Source: Actinomycetes bacterium (GTDB taxonomy: Bacteria > Actinomycetota > Actinomycetes > Propionibacteriales > Nocardioidaceae). Taken from it: a stretch of DNA of 53,873 bases. The notes beneath the pieces are model-generated. The model saw only the letters and a program-made list of their open reading frames with translations, ran no database searches and had not been told where the DNA came from. The position numbers and the translations under genes were made by a program. Of this stretch, positions 39,986 through 49,748 are shown in pieces; the first letter of the stretch is position 1, and each line of letters begins with the position of its first letter. The DNA is taken from NCBI GenBank assembly GCA_030432975.1, contig JAUILS010000002.1, positions 1 through 53,873 on the forward strand, read 5' to 3'.

Positions 39986-40912
39986 CTACGGGGTGGTGGG
40001 TTGCCCGCCCGGCTGCCCGGCCGGGTCCCCGTCCGAGACCGGCACCACGTCCACCTCCACGGCCATCGTCGACTCGGTCGCCTCGGTGAAGATGACGCCC
40101 TTCACCGGCGGCACGTCGGCGTAGTCGCGGCCCCACGCGACGGCGATGTGCCGGTCGCCGGTCTCGGTGTCGTTGGTGGGGTCGACCGACAGCCAGCCGT
40201 GGCCGGGGATCCAGCACTGCACCCAGGCGTGGGTGGCGTCGGCGCCGACCAGCCGCGGCTGCCCCGGCGGCGGGTCGGTGGCCAGATAGCCGCTGACGTA
40301 GCGGGCAGCGAGGCCGTGGCTGCGCAGCCCGGCGATGGCGACGTGGGCGAAGTCCTGACAGACCCCGCCGCGCAGCCGCAGCACCTCGGGCACGCGGGTG
40401 CTGACGCTGGTGGCCTCGGGGTCGTAGTCGAACTCGTCGTGGATGCGGTGCACCAGGTCGAGCACCGCCTCGACCAGCGGGCGGCCGGGGGTCAGCGACC
40501 GGCCGGCGTACTCGTGGACCTCGGGGCCGAGGTCGACCAGCGGCGAGCCCAGCGTCACCTCCGCGACCAGCGCCGCCTCGGGCAGGTCGCCGCGGCCGAG
40601 CGGGCGGGCGTCCTCCCAGCGCACCTCGGCCCGAGCCGGATCGGGCTCCTCGAGGCCGCAGTCGACGACCGAGCGGGCGCCGACCCGGAGGGTGCGGTGC
40701 GGCTCGGTGACGTGGAAGTACGTCGCGTGGTTGCCCTGCGCGTCGAGGTGGCCGCCGAGGTCGGCGTGCCCGGGGTCGGTCCACAGCTCGTGCTCGACCA
40801 CGGCCTGGCCGCCACCGTCGCGCGGCCGGCAGTAGGCGAGGCCGAAGGAGTCGGTGACGTCGTCGTCGTAGGTGTACGTCGTCACATGGGAGACCTGGTA
40901 GCGCCGGCTCAT
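39986..40912 (-). CDS. Transglutaminase-like protein
   Basis: YQVSHVTTYTYDDDVTDSF; RGGVCQDFAH (Cys), DATHAWVQCWIPGHGWLSVDPTND (His, Asp). Confidence 0.92.
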   Translation of the reverse strand: MSRRYQVSHVTTYTYDDDVTDSFGLAYCRPRDGGGQAVVEHELWTDPGHADLGGHLDAQGNHATYFHVTEPHRTLRVGARSVVDCGLEEPDPARAEVRWEDARPLGRGDLPEAALVAEVTLGSPLVDLGPEVHEYAGRSLTPGRPLVEAVLDLVHRIHDEFDYDPEATSVSTRVPEVLRLRGGVCQDFAHVAIAGLRSHGLAARYVSGYLATDPPPGQPRLVGADATHAWVQCWIPGHGWLSVDPTNDTETGDRHIAVAWGRDYADVPPVKGVIFTEATESTMAVEVDVVPVSDGDPAGQPGGQPTTP

Positions 40913-43497
40913 GACGCCACCCCCGTCGCCCGCAGCCGCAGCGCCGGGCCGAGCGGCCGGGGCGCGACCGGGTGCCAGAACCAGGTGGCCGCCACCGCGT
41001 CGGACAGCGCGGCCAGCCCCTGCTCGAGCTGCCCGCAGACCTCGACCAGCGCCTCGCGCCGCGCCAGGTGGAAGTGCTCGACGTCGCCCTCGGCGGCGGT
41101 GGGCGCGGCGAGCTGGGGGCCGGTGTGCGAGGCGAGCAGCCCCGCCAGCTCGTCGAGCCGTGCGGTGACCCGCTCGACGCGGCCGCCGCCGGGGAGCCGG
41201 CCGAGGTCGGCGCGGACCCGGTTGAGCTGGAAGGCGACCGACCGCGGGTTGCTCTCGTCGAGCAGCAGGAGGTCGAGCATCGTCTCGACGCCCTGCGTGC
41301 CGGCCGACCGGCGGCGGTGGGTGAGGACGCTCTCGGCGGCGGTGAGCACCGACGTGACGAGGTGCCGCTCGATCCACAGCGGCTGCGCCTCCCCCATCGT
41401 CCACTTCACCAGCGTGGTCAGCTGGGTGGCGCGCTCGATGCCGCGACCGATGTCGAGGAGGTGCCATCCGACATCGTGGACCATGTTCTCGACGGTGATG
41501 CCGGCCAGCGCGAGGGTGCCGGAGAGCACCTGGCTGCCGGCGTCGAGGATCTGCGGGCCGCGGACGACGGGGGCCTCGGCGAGCCCGTCGAGGGCGCGGT
41601 CGATCCCGCCGATGACCGTGAAGACGTCGGTGGACAGCTGGTCGCGCACGGCGCCGGTCGCGCCGGTGAGCGCCTCGATGGCCTGCGCGACCGAGCCCGG
41701 GCGGCTCTCGTCGACCAGCAGCGCACGCAGCTCGGCGTCGAGGGCGGAGTCGGCGACGGCCGTCTCGCCGACGAAGCCGGGATAGGTCGCGGTCGCGTGG
41801 GTGAGCGCCCGCGCCAGCACGTCGACCGCACCACGCCCCGGGTCGGCGTACCAGACGGGGAGCTCGGTCGCGAGCCGGCGCAGCGCCAGCAGGTGCCGGG
41901 TGGTGCCCTCGGCACGCTCGGTGTAGCGGCCCATCCAGTAGAGGTTCTCCAGGGCGTGCGGCACCATCGGCACGCCCGCCGGCGCGGCGACGGCGTGCTC
42001 GGCCGGACCGGGGAGGCCGCCCGCCCCCTCGCCCGCCTTGAGCACCCAGACGTCCTTGCTGAGCGGCACCCGCTCGCGGCGACCGGTGGCGGCGTCGAAC
42101 GTGTCGGGCACGATCCGGCCCAGGGCCCCCGGCAGCACGGCGTACGACGACCGGTGGGCGACCCCGAACAGCCGTAGCGTCAGCGGTCGCGCGCCCAGCC
42201 CGAAGCCGGCGACGGTCGGTGTCGTCGAGAGCGGTAGCACCTCCTGGCCGACGTAGCCGCCCGGGTCGGCCCGCAGCCGGTCGCGCCAGCCCTCGCGCTC
42301 CTCCTCGCTGAGCCCGGGCCCGAAGGCGCCACGGTCGCGGCCGGGGTTGACCGGCCGGATCACCAGCCGGTCGAGGTGGGAGACCAGATGGTCGAGCCCG
42401 GCGGGGGTGCCGCCCCACCAGGCGTCGGCCGACGGCAGCAGCAGGCTCTCGTCGAGCAGCGCCTCGCACAGGGCCGGGAGCAGCGGCGCGAACGCCGGCG
42501 ACTCGACCAGCCCCGCGCCGAAGCCGTTGGCGCAGACGACCGCCCCGCGCCGGCAGGCCTCGAGGAAGCCGGGCACGCCCAGCTCGGAGTCGGGCCGCAG
42601 CTCCAGCGGGTCGCACCACACGTCGTCGACGCGGCGCAGCACCACGTCGACCGGCCGGCGGCCGTCGAGCTCGCGGGTCCAGACCCGCCCCTCGCGCATC
42701 TCGAGGTCGGCGCCGGTCACCAGGGGGAAGCCCAGCAGGGAGGCGATGTAGGCCTGGTCGAACGCGGTCTCGCTGTGCCGGCCGGGGGTGAGCACCACGA
42801 CCCGCGGGCCCTCGATGCCGGGCGCCGCCAGGTCGGTCAGCGCGTCGCGCACGACCCCGAAGTACGCCGTCAGCCGGTGCAGCTCGGCCGACTGGTAGGC
42901 GTCGGGGAGCAGCCGGGCCACCACTCGCCGGTTCTCCATGGCGTAGCCCAGCCCCGACGGCGCCTGGGCGCGGTCGCTGATCACCCGCCACGATCCGTCG
43001 GCGGCGCGGCCCACGTCGGTGGCGGCGACGACCAGCCGGGGCCGGCCGGCGGGCAGCCCCCAGGCGGGGCGGACGTAGCCGTCGAGCCGCCAGAGGAGCT
43101 CGGGCGGCACCAGCCGCGAGGTGAGCAGCCGGCGCGGGCCGTAGAGGTCGGCGAGCACCGCCTCGAGCAGCCGCGCGCGCTGGCTCGCCCCGCGCTCGAG
43201 GTCGGACCACTCGTCGTGGGTGAGGACCGTCGGCAGCGGGTCGAGCCGCCACTCGGTCAGCCCGCCCCGGCGGGCGAGCGCGTCGCCGGTGGCGGTGGCC
43301 GGCAGCGGGTTGTAGGTGACGCCGTCGTCCTCGAGCAGGCGGTGGGCCTGGCTGCGGGCGGCGCGGAAGGACTCGGCGTCCCAGGTGTCGAGGGCGAGCG
43401 TCTCCCAGCCGGGTCGCGGGTCGCCGTCGGCGCCGACGAGCTCGTCGTAGCGGCTGCCGACCGCGTCGCGGTAGGGGCCGAGGAACGCTGCCGTCAC
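40909..43497 (-). CDS. Circularly permuted ATP-grasp fused to alpha-E (DUF403) domain
   Basis: ATP-grasp-like N-terminal about 520 aa (LLRRVDDVWCDPLEL, VVCANGFGAGLVES, VVLTPGRHSETAFDQAYIASLLG) then MVPHALENLYWMGRYTERAEGTTRHLLAL alpha-E start. Confidence 0.9.
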   Translation of the reverse strand: MTAAFLGPYRDAVGSRYDELVGADGDPRPGWETLALDTWDAESFRAARSQAHRLLEDDGVTYNPLPATATGDALARRGGLTEWRLDPLPTVLTHDEWSDLERGASQRARLLEAVLADLYGPRRLLTSRLVPPELLWRLDGYVRPAWGLPAGRPRLVVAATDVGRAADGSWRVISDRAQAPSGLGYAMENRRVVARLLPDAYQSAELHRLTAYFGVVRDALTDLAAPGIEGPRVVVLTPGRHSETAFDQAYIASLLGFPLVTGADLEMREGRVWTRELDGRRPVDVVLRRVDDVWCDPLELRPDSELGVPGFLEACRRGAVVCANGFGAGLVESPAFAPLLPALCEALLDESLLLPSADAWWGGTPAGLDHLVSHLDRLVIRPVNPGRDRGAFGPGLSEEEREGWRDRLRADPGGYVGQEVLPLSTTPTVAGFGLGARPLTLRLFGVAHRSSYAVLPGALGRIVPDTFDAATGRRERVPLSKDVWVLKAGEGAGGLPGPAEHAVAAPAGVPMVPHALENLYWMGRYTERAEGTTRHLLALRRLATELPVWYADPGRGAVDVLARALTHATATYPGFVGETAVADSALDAELRALLVDESRPGSVAQAIEALTGATGAVRDQLSTDVFTVIGGIDRALDGLAEAPVVRGPQILDAGSQVLSGTLALAGITVENMVHDVGWHLLDIGRGIERATQLTTLVKWTMGEAQPLWIERHLVTSVLTAAESVLTHRRRSAGTQGVETMLDLLLLDESNPRSVAFQLNRVRADLGRLPGGGRVERVTARLDELAGLLASHTGPQLAAPTAAEGDVEHFHLARREALVEVCGQLEQGLAALSDAVAATWFWHPVAPRPLGPALRLRATGVAS

Positions 43498-43498
43498 G

Positions 43499-46400
43499 CT
43501 AGCCGCCCCACGCCCTCGGGACCTGGCGTCGCAGGTCGAGGGTGTGGGGGTACTCGGCGGACCGGGTGCGGCGCGCCTCGGCCTCGACGGCCGCCACGTC
43601 GACCTCCCCGGTCATGAACCCACGCTCCTCGAAACGGCTGGCCCGCCGCGCCTCCGCCTCCTGGGCGTTGACGGGGGGCACGTCGTAGGACCTACCCCCG
43701 GGGTGCACCACATGGTAGGTGCAGCCGCCGAGCGAGAGACGGCGGGACAGGTCGACGACATCGAACTGCAACGGGGAGTGGACGCCGATGGTCGGGTGCA
43801 GCGCGGAGTGCGGCTGCCAGGCGCGGTAGCGCACCCCCGCGACCAGCTCGCCGGTGCGGCCCGTCGGGGTCAGCGGGAGCGGGACGCCGTTGCAGGTGAC
43901 CGCGTGCCGGCCGGGCACCGCGGAGGAGACGCGCACCTGGAGCCGCTCGACCGAGGAGTCGACGTAGCGGGCGGTTCCGGTGCCGGTGGCCTCCTCGCCG
44001 AGCACCCGCCACGGCTCGATGGCCTGGCGCAGCTCGAGCTCGACGCCACCGCGCACGACGGTGCCGATGCGAGGGAAGCGGAACTCCAGGAACGGCGCGA
44101 ACCACTCCTCCTCCAGCGGGAAGCCGTGGGCGCGCAGGTCGGCGACGACCTCGGCGATGTCGGCCTCCGCCCCATAGGGCAACAGGAAGCGCTCGTGCAG
44201 CTCGGTGCCCCAGCGGATCAGCGGGGCGACGTACGGCGACTCCGCGAAGCGCGCCACCAGCGCCCGCACCAGCAGCGCCTGCACCAGCCCCATCTGGGCG
44301 TGCGGCGGCATCTCGAAGCCGCGCAGCTCCAGCAGCCCGAGGCGGCCCCGCGAGGAGTCGGGGCTGTAGAGCTTGTCGATGCAGAACTCCGCCCGGTGGG
44401 TGTTGCCGGTCAGGTCGGTGAGCAGGTGGCGCAGCGCCCGGTCGACCACCCACGGCGGGCACTCGCCGTCGTCGCGGGTGAGCCGCTCGATCTCGGCGAA
44501 GGCGATCTCCAGCTCGTAGAGCGACTCGGGCCGCCCCTCGTCGACCCGCGGCGCCTGGCTGGTCGGGCCGACGAAGCGGCCGGAGAACAGGAACGACAGG
44601 CTCGGGTGGTGCTGCCACCAGGTGAGCATGCTGACCAGCAGGTCGGGGCGCTGCAGCATCGGCGAGCGCTCGGGCGCGGGCCCGCCCAGCGTCAGGTGGT
44701 TGCCACCGCCGGTGCCGGTGTGGAGGCCGTCGAGGTCGAACTTCTCGGTGCCGAGCCGGGCCTGGCGGGCCACGTCGTAGAGCAGCTCGGTGACCCGGGT
44801 GAGCTCGCCCCAGGACGCGGTCGGCTGCAGGTTGACCTCGATGACGCCCGGATCGGGCGTGACCATCAGCGAGACGACGCGGGGGTCGGGCGGCGGGCCG
44901 TAGCCCTCGATGACGAGGGGGACGCGGACGTCGGCGACGGTCTCGTCGACCAGGGCGAGCAGGGCCGCGAAGTCGTCGAGGTGGTCCAGCGGCGGGAGGA
45001 AGAGATGGACGAAGCCGTCGCGAGCCTCGACGACCAGGGCGGTGCGGGGCGCGTCGGCGGCCTCGTCGACCGGGAGCACCCTGGCGTGCGGGCGGCCGTG
45101 GCCGAGCGGCTCGCGCTCGTGGAGGTACGACGGCTCCGGGTCGACGCGTGGGTCCACCCAGGACACCGAGTCGAGCGGGAGGCGCAGGCCCGCCGGGGAG
45201 TCGCCGGGGAGCAGCACCAGCCGGCCCCGCCGGAAGCGCCACTGCGGGCTCACCCAGGCGCCCTCGCCCTCCTCGTCGGGGTGGAGCGGGAGCACCCACG
45301 CGACCGGGTCGCCGGCCGCCTCGTCGAGCCTCGCCACGTCGGCGAGGGTCGGCTCGTCCGCGTCGGGCGGGTCGCCGGCCGGCCGGCGTACGTCGGCTAC
45401 GAGGGTGGCGAGCGGGTCCTCGTGGGCCGCCACGACCTGGTCGAGCGGCAGCCCGAGGCGCTCGGTCAGCGCCGCCGCGAGCAGCTCGGCCGCCCGGTCG
45501 GCCTCGTCGTCGGGCTCGTCGGCCCACGGGTCGGCGAGCAGCTCGGGGTGCTGCCACAGCGCGACGCCGTCGGTGCGCCAGAGCAGGGCGATCTGCCAAC
45601 GGGGCAGCGGCTCGCCCGGGTACCACTTGCCCTGGGCGCGCTGGACCACGGCGCCGAGCCCGAACACCTCGCCCAGCCGCCGCGCCAGGTCGGTGGCCAG
45701 CTCGCGCTTCTCGGGTCCGTCGGCGTCGGTGTTCCACTGCGGGCTCTCCATGTCGTCGATCGACACGAAGGTCGGCTCGCCGCCCATGGTGAGCTCGAGG
45801 TCGGCCTCGGCCAGCCGCTCGTCGACCAGCTCGCCGACGTGCTGCACGCGGTGCCACTGGTCGGGGGTGTAGGGCAGGGTGACCCGCGGGTCCTCGTGGA
45901 AGCGGGTGACGACGTTGGCGTAGTCGAGGGTCGACTCGCACGGGTCGACCAGCCCGGTGATCGCCGCGGCGCTGGTGGGGTGCGGCGTCGCGGACAGCGG
46001 GATGTGCCCCTCCCCCGCGAACAGCGCGGAGGTCGGGTCGAGACCGATCCAACCGGCGCCGGGCACGAACACCTCGGTCCAGGCGTGCAGGTCGGTGAAG
46101 TCGGCGGTCGGGCCGCTGGGGCCGTCGAGGGCCTCCTGGTCGGCCGCGAGCTGGACGAGGTAGCCGGAGACGAAGCGCGCGGCCAGGCCCAGCTCGCGCA
46201 GCACGCTGACCAGCAGCCAGGCGGAGTCACGACACGAGCCGATGCCGATCTGCAGCGTCTCGTCGGGCGTCTGCACGCCGGGCTCGAGGCGGATGGTGTA
46301 GCCGACGGCGTCGTGGACGGTCTTGTTGACGTGCCAGAGCAGGTCGACGATCGGGCGGCCGCCGAGGTCGCCGAGCCTGTCGACGAGGGCTCGGACCAAG

Positions 46401-46804
46401 GGGCCCGGGCCGGCACTCACCCCGGAGGGGCCGCCGGGCTCGGGGACGCTGCGCAGGTAGGGCTCGAGGTCGACGGCCTGGTCGCCGTACGGGAACGGGT
46501 AGTGCTCGGCCCACTCCTCGACGAAGAAGTCGAACGGGTTGATCACCTGGAGGTCGGCGATCAGCCCGATCACGACCTCCAGCCGGTCGGTCTTCTCCGG
46601 GAACACCAGCCGGGCGACGTGGTTGCCGAACGGGTCCTGCTGCCAGTTGAGGAAGTGCTCCTCGGGGATGACGGTCATCGAGTAGGCCTCGATCGGCGTC
46701 CGCGAGTGCGGCGCCGGCCGCAGCCGCACCGAGTGCGGGCCCAGCGAGACGCGCCGGTCGAAGGTGTACGTCGTCCGGTGCTCGATCGACACCTTGATGC
46801 CCAT
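43499..46804 (-). CDS. Transglutaminase-DUF2126 protein
   Basis: MGIKVSIEHRTTYTFDRRVSLGPHSVRLRPAPHSRTPI; GSCRDSAWLLVSVLRELGLAARFVSGYL, DLHAWTEVFVPGAGWIGLDPT; long DUF2126 C-terminus with GTGGGNHLTLGG. Confidence 0.93.
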   Translation of the reverse strand: MGIKVSIEHRTTYTFDRRVSLGPHSVRLRPAPHSRTPIEAYSMTVIPEEHFLNWQQDPFGNHVARLVFPEKTDRLEVVIGLIADLQVINPFDFFVEEWAEHYPFPYGDQAVDLEPYLRSVPEPGGPSGVSAGPGPLVRALVDRLGDLGGRPIVDLLWHVNKTVHDAVGYTIRLEPGVQTPDETLQIGIGSCRDSAWLLVSVLRELGLAARFVSGYLVQLAADQEALDGPSGPTADFTDLHAWTEVFVPGAGWIGLDPTSALFAGEGHIPLSATPHPTSAAAITGLVDPCESTLDYANVVTRFHEDPRVTLPYTPDQWHRVQHVGELVDERLAEADLELTMGGEPTFVSIDDMESPQWNTDADGPEKRELATDLARRLGEVFGLGAVVQRAQGKWYPGEPLPRWQIALLWRTDGVALWQHPELLADPWADEPDDEADRAAELLAAALTERLGLPLDQVVAAHEDPLATLVADVRRPAGDPPDADEPTLADVARLDEAAGDPVAWVLPLHPDEEGEGAWVSPQWRFRRGRLVLLPGDSPAGLRLPLDSVSWVDPRVDPEPSYLHEREPLGHGRPHARVLPVDEAADAPRTALVVEARDGFVHLFLPPLDHLDDFAALLALVDETVADVRVPLVIEGYGPPPDPRVVSLMVTPDPGVIEVNLQPTASWGELTRVTELLYDVARQARLGTEKFDLDGLHTGTGGGNHLTLGGPAPERSPMLQRPDLLVSMLTWWQHHPSLSFLFSGRFVGPTSQAPRVDEGRPESLYELEIAFAEIERLTRDDGECPPWVVDRALRHLLTDLTGNTHRAEFCIDKLYSPDSSRGRLGLLELRGFEMPPHAQMGLVQALLVRALVARFAESPYVAPLIRWGTELHERFLLPYGAEADIAEVVADLRAHGFPLEEEWFAPFLEFRFPRIGTVVRGGVELELRQAIEPWRVLGEEATGTGTARYVDSSVERLQVRVSSAVPGRHAVTCNGVPLPLTPTGRTGELVAGVRYRAWQPHSALHPTIGVHSPLQFDVVDLSRRLSLGGCTYHVVHPGGRSYDVPPVNAQEAEARRASRFEERGFMTGEVDVAAVEAEARRTRSAEYPHTLDLRRQVPRAWGG

Positions 46805-46892
46805 GGCCAGACCCTAGGCCGTGGATGTCACGACCGTGTTTCGGTGTCCGGCCCGGCGTGTGGGCCCCGGCCGGTGGCCCTCGCGGCGCGGG

Positions 46893-47354
46893 TCAGCCGC
46901 TGCCGCCGACGTCGAACTCGTAGGCCTCGTAGACCAGGTCGGCGCCGCGCTGCCGGTGGCCCATCAGGAGGTTGAGCACCGCGGTGCCCGCGTCGCGCAC
47001 CGCGCGGACGTCGACGTCCGGACCGCCGACGAGGTCGAGCAGCGCGGCCACCTGCTCCTGCATCGTCTCGTGCTCCGCGGTCAGCTGGGCGACCGGTCCG
47101 GACAGTCGTGGGGCCGCGACGACGAGCTCGCGGTGGAGTCCGTCGGGCCCCTCCGTCACCGCGATGTGCTCCCGCAGGCCGACCTCCAGCCCCCGGACGG
47201 CGGCCCGCACCTGCTCCGCCCAGCGGCCGGCCTGGCCGTTGGACGGAGCGGCCAGGGCGAGCTCCAGGTCGCTCATCGCCGCTCTCAGCTCGACGCGACG
47301 CTGCCGCAGCGTCGTGCCGAGATCCCGGTCGAGGTCTGTCGAGTGCGAAGACAT
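46893..47354 (-). CDS. Hemerythrin-like (HHE) domain protein
   Basis: LREHIAVTEGPDGLHRELVVAAPRLSGPVAQLTAEHETMQEQVAAL...LMGHRQRGADLVYEAYEFDVGG: spaced His/Glu pattern. Confidence 0.65.
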   Translation of the reverse strand: MSSHSTDLDRDLGTTLRQRRVELRAAMSDLELALAAPSNGQAGRWAEQVRAAVRGLEVGLREHIAVTEGPDGLHRELVVAAPRLSGPVAQLTAEHETMQEQVAALLDLVGGPDVDVRAVRDAGTAVLNLLMGHRQRGADLVYEAYEFDVGGSG

Positions 47355-47433
47355 GACGCCCTCCGATCCGCGCGCCCCTCGGGGCTGATGCCCCCATTAT
47401 CCCTCGCGGGGCGGCTCGCGGCAGCGGCGCTTC

Positions 47434-48351
47434 TCACACCTCCAGCGCGACCCCGGTCTCCCGCTCGGAGAACGCCCACAGGCTGTCGAGCACCCGGTCG
47501 GACGTGCGACGCGGGTGCGGCACCTTGACGGCCGGGCCGCGGGTGACGAACAGCGGGCCGTAGAGCTCGCCGCTCGCGGCCGCCGGGTCGGTCGCCGCCC
47601 GGATCTGGGGCATCGCGCCGTCCTCCAGGCTCATCCCGGTGTAGCGGGCCGCCCACGCCCAGAAGGGCCCGGATCGGCCGCCGCCGCCCTCGCGGACGGT
47701 GCGCGTCTGCAGGTCGCTGTGGGTGAGGCCCGGGTGGGCGGCCAGGCTGAGGGCGTCGGCACCGGCCCGCTCCAACGTGCGGTGCAGGCCGAGGGCGAAC
47801 TCGTAGTTGGCGAGCTTGGAGGTGCCGTAGGCCTGCCACGGGTCGTAGCGCTCCTGCTGGTGCGGGTCGTCGGGACGGACCCGGCGCCCGGCCATCATCG
47901 CCATCGAGGTGACGGTGACGACGCGGGCCCGCGGGGCGGCCAAGATCGCCGGCATGAGCAGGGCGGTCAGGGTCCAGTGGCCGAGGTGGTTGACGCCCAG
48001 CTGCATCTCGAAGCCGTCCTCGGTCTGCCGCTGCGGCGTCGCCATCAGGCCGGCGTTGTTGACCAGGATGTCGAGCCGCTCGTGGCTCGCGCGGATCTGC
48101 TCGGCCGCGCGGCGCACCGAGGCCTGCGAGGCGAGGTCGAGCTCGACGAGCTCGAGCGACGCGTCCGAGGTCGCCGCCCTGACCTCGTCGACGGCTCGGG
48201 CGGCCTTCTCCTGGTCGCGCGCCGCCATCACCACGTGGGCACCCCTGGCGGCCAGCACCGTCGCCGTCTGCAGGCCGAGGCCGCCGTTGGCGCCGGTGAC
48301 GACCGCCGTACGCCCGGTCAGGTCGGGCACGGAGTCGGAGGTGAAGGTCAT
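47434..48351 (-). CDS. SDR family oxidoreductase
   Basis: TGRTAVVTGANGGLGLQTA, DILVNNAGLM, VTVTSMA, YGTSKLANYEF. Confidence 0.93.
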   Translation of the reverse strand: MTFTSDSVPDLTGRTAVVTGANGGLGLQTATVLAARGAHVVMAARDQEKAARAVDEVRAATSDASLELVELDLASQASVRRAAEQIRASHERLDILVNNAGLMATPQRQTEDGFEMQLGVNHLGHWTLTALLMPAILAAPRARVVTVTSMAMMAGRRVRPDDPHQQERYDPWQAYGTSKLANYEFALGLHRTLERAGADALSLAAHPGLTHSDLQTRTVREGGGGRSGPFWAWAARYTGMSLEDGAMPQIRAATDPAAASGELYGPLFVTRGPAVKVPHPRRTSDRVLDSLWAFSERETGVALEV

Positions 48352-48473
48352 GTGGCGGGTCCTTCCGCGTCGTGTCCTCCCAGCCTGCCCCGCCGGTGGT
48401 GACGGCGCCCCACCGACGGCGCCACGCCGACGGCGCGTCGCCGACCTCGCCGGAGCCCTGGGAGGATCGGGAC

Positions 48474-49568
48474 ATGAGCCCGGAGGTTGCGACCGTCTTC
48501 TGGCTGGTCGTCGCGGCGCGGTTCGTGTTGCCGCTGTTCATCCCGAAGTATCCGCTGCCGGCGCTGCTGGCCTGTCTGGTGTTGGACGCAGCGGACCAGA
48601 CGATCTTCCAGTCCTTCGGTTTCGACCCGCCGGGCTACCAGGGCTACGACAAGGCCATGGACAACTTCTACCTGGCGATGGCCTTCCTGTCGTCCATGCG
48701 GAACTGGACGAGCCTTCCCGCGATGGGCGTCGCCCGCTTCCTGTTCTTCTATCGGATGGTCGGGGTGGTCCTCTTCGAGCTCACCGGATGGCGGGCGGTG
48801 CTGCTGCTGTTCCCCAACACCTTCGAGTACTTCTTCATCGCCTACGAGCTCGTCCGGACCAGGTGGAACCCGCTCCGGGTCTCGCTGCGGTCCTGGATCC
48901 TCACCGCCGCGACGATCTGGGTCGTCATCAAGCTGCCCCAGGAGTACTGGCTGCACGTCGCCCAGCTCGACTTCACCGACACGGTGCGCGACGTGCCCTG
49001 GTTCGGCCCGGCCGTCGTCGTGGGCGTGCTCGCGCTGCTCGCGGTGCTGCTCCTCGTCGTGCGCCCCCGGCTCCCGCAGCCCGACTGGAGCCTGCGCATC
49101 GCGGCGGACCCCTTGCCGTCGGCGATGGACGGTGCGGACGAGCGCTCCGCCTGGGCGAGAGCGCACGGCAGGGTCTGGTCGGCCGACACGCTCGAGAAGG
49201 TCGCGCTGGTCGGGCTGCTCAGCCTGGTCTTCGCCCAGGTCCTCGACCTGGAGGCCTCGAACCTGGAGCTCGTCCTCGAGCTGGCGGCACTCGTTCTCGC
49301 GAGCACCTGGGTCAGCCTGGCGCTGGCGCGCCGCGGTGCCCTCGGCATCGAGTCGCTGGCCCTGGCCCTGCTGGTCAGGCTCGCGCTCAACTTCGGGATC
49401 GTCATGCTTGCCGTGTGGAGCCCGCTGAGCACCGGCCCGGGGCCGGACACCCGCTGGACCGCCGTGGCGTTCTTCGTCGTGCTGCTCAGCCTGCTCACCA
49501 CGGTCCACGACCGCTTCAGCCCGGTGAGCGGCTATCGGCGGGAGCAGGCGCTGCTCGCAACGGCGTAG
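48474..49568 (+). CDS. Polytopic hypothetical membrane protein
   Basis: MSPEVATVFWLVVAARFVLPLFIPKYPLPALLACLVLDAADQTIFQ...; about eight hydrophobic segments. Confidence 0.75.
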   Translation: MSPEVATVFWLVVAARFVLPLFIPKYPLPALLACLVLDAADQTIFQSFGFDPPGYQGYDKAMDNFYLAMAFLSSMRNWTSLPAMGVARFLFFYRMVGVVLFELTGWRAVLLLFPNTFEYFFIAYELVRTRWNPLRVSLRSWILTAATIWVVIKLPQEYWLHVAQLDFTDTVRDVPWFGPAVVVGVLALLAVLLLVVRPRLPQPDWSLRIAADPLPSAMDGADERSAWARAHGRVWSADTLEKVALVGLLSLVFAQVLDLEASNLELVLELAALVLASTWVSLALARRGALGIESLALALLVRLALNFGIVMLAVWSPLSTGPGPDTRWTAVAFFVVLLSLLTTVHDRFSPVSGYRREQALLATA

Positions 49569-49589
49569 CCGCCGCGCGCAGCGCATCGG

Positions 49590-49662
49590 CGCGCCCGTAG
49601 GGATTCGAACCCCAAACCTTCTGATCCGTAGTCAGATGCTCTATCCGTTGAGCTACGGGCGC
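49590..49662 (-). tRNA. tRNA-Arg (anticodon ACG)
   Basis: Reverse strand GCGCCCGTAGCTCAACGGATAGAGCATCTGACTACGGATCAGAAGGTTTGGGGTTCGAATCCCTACGGGCGC: full cloverleaf, loop CTACGGA. Confidence 0.95.
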
Positions 49663-49748
49663 CTGTCACGAGGACTGCACGAGGATAGCCGAACGGGTGG
49701 GGGATGCCGAAATCCCTTCCGGCCGCCCGAGCCGCCCACCGATCGCTC

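Noticed and set aside
43544-46975. 1143-aa + strand ORF opposite the DUF2126 gene
   Set aside because: Shadow ORF of GC-skewed codon positions; composition (RVGxGxxG/QL repeats) is not protein-like.
49590-49662. tRNA-Arg as a possible island integration site
   Set aside because: No integrase, no visible 3'-end direct repeat and ordinary housekeeping genes on both sides.
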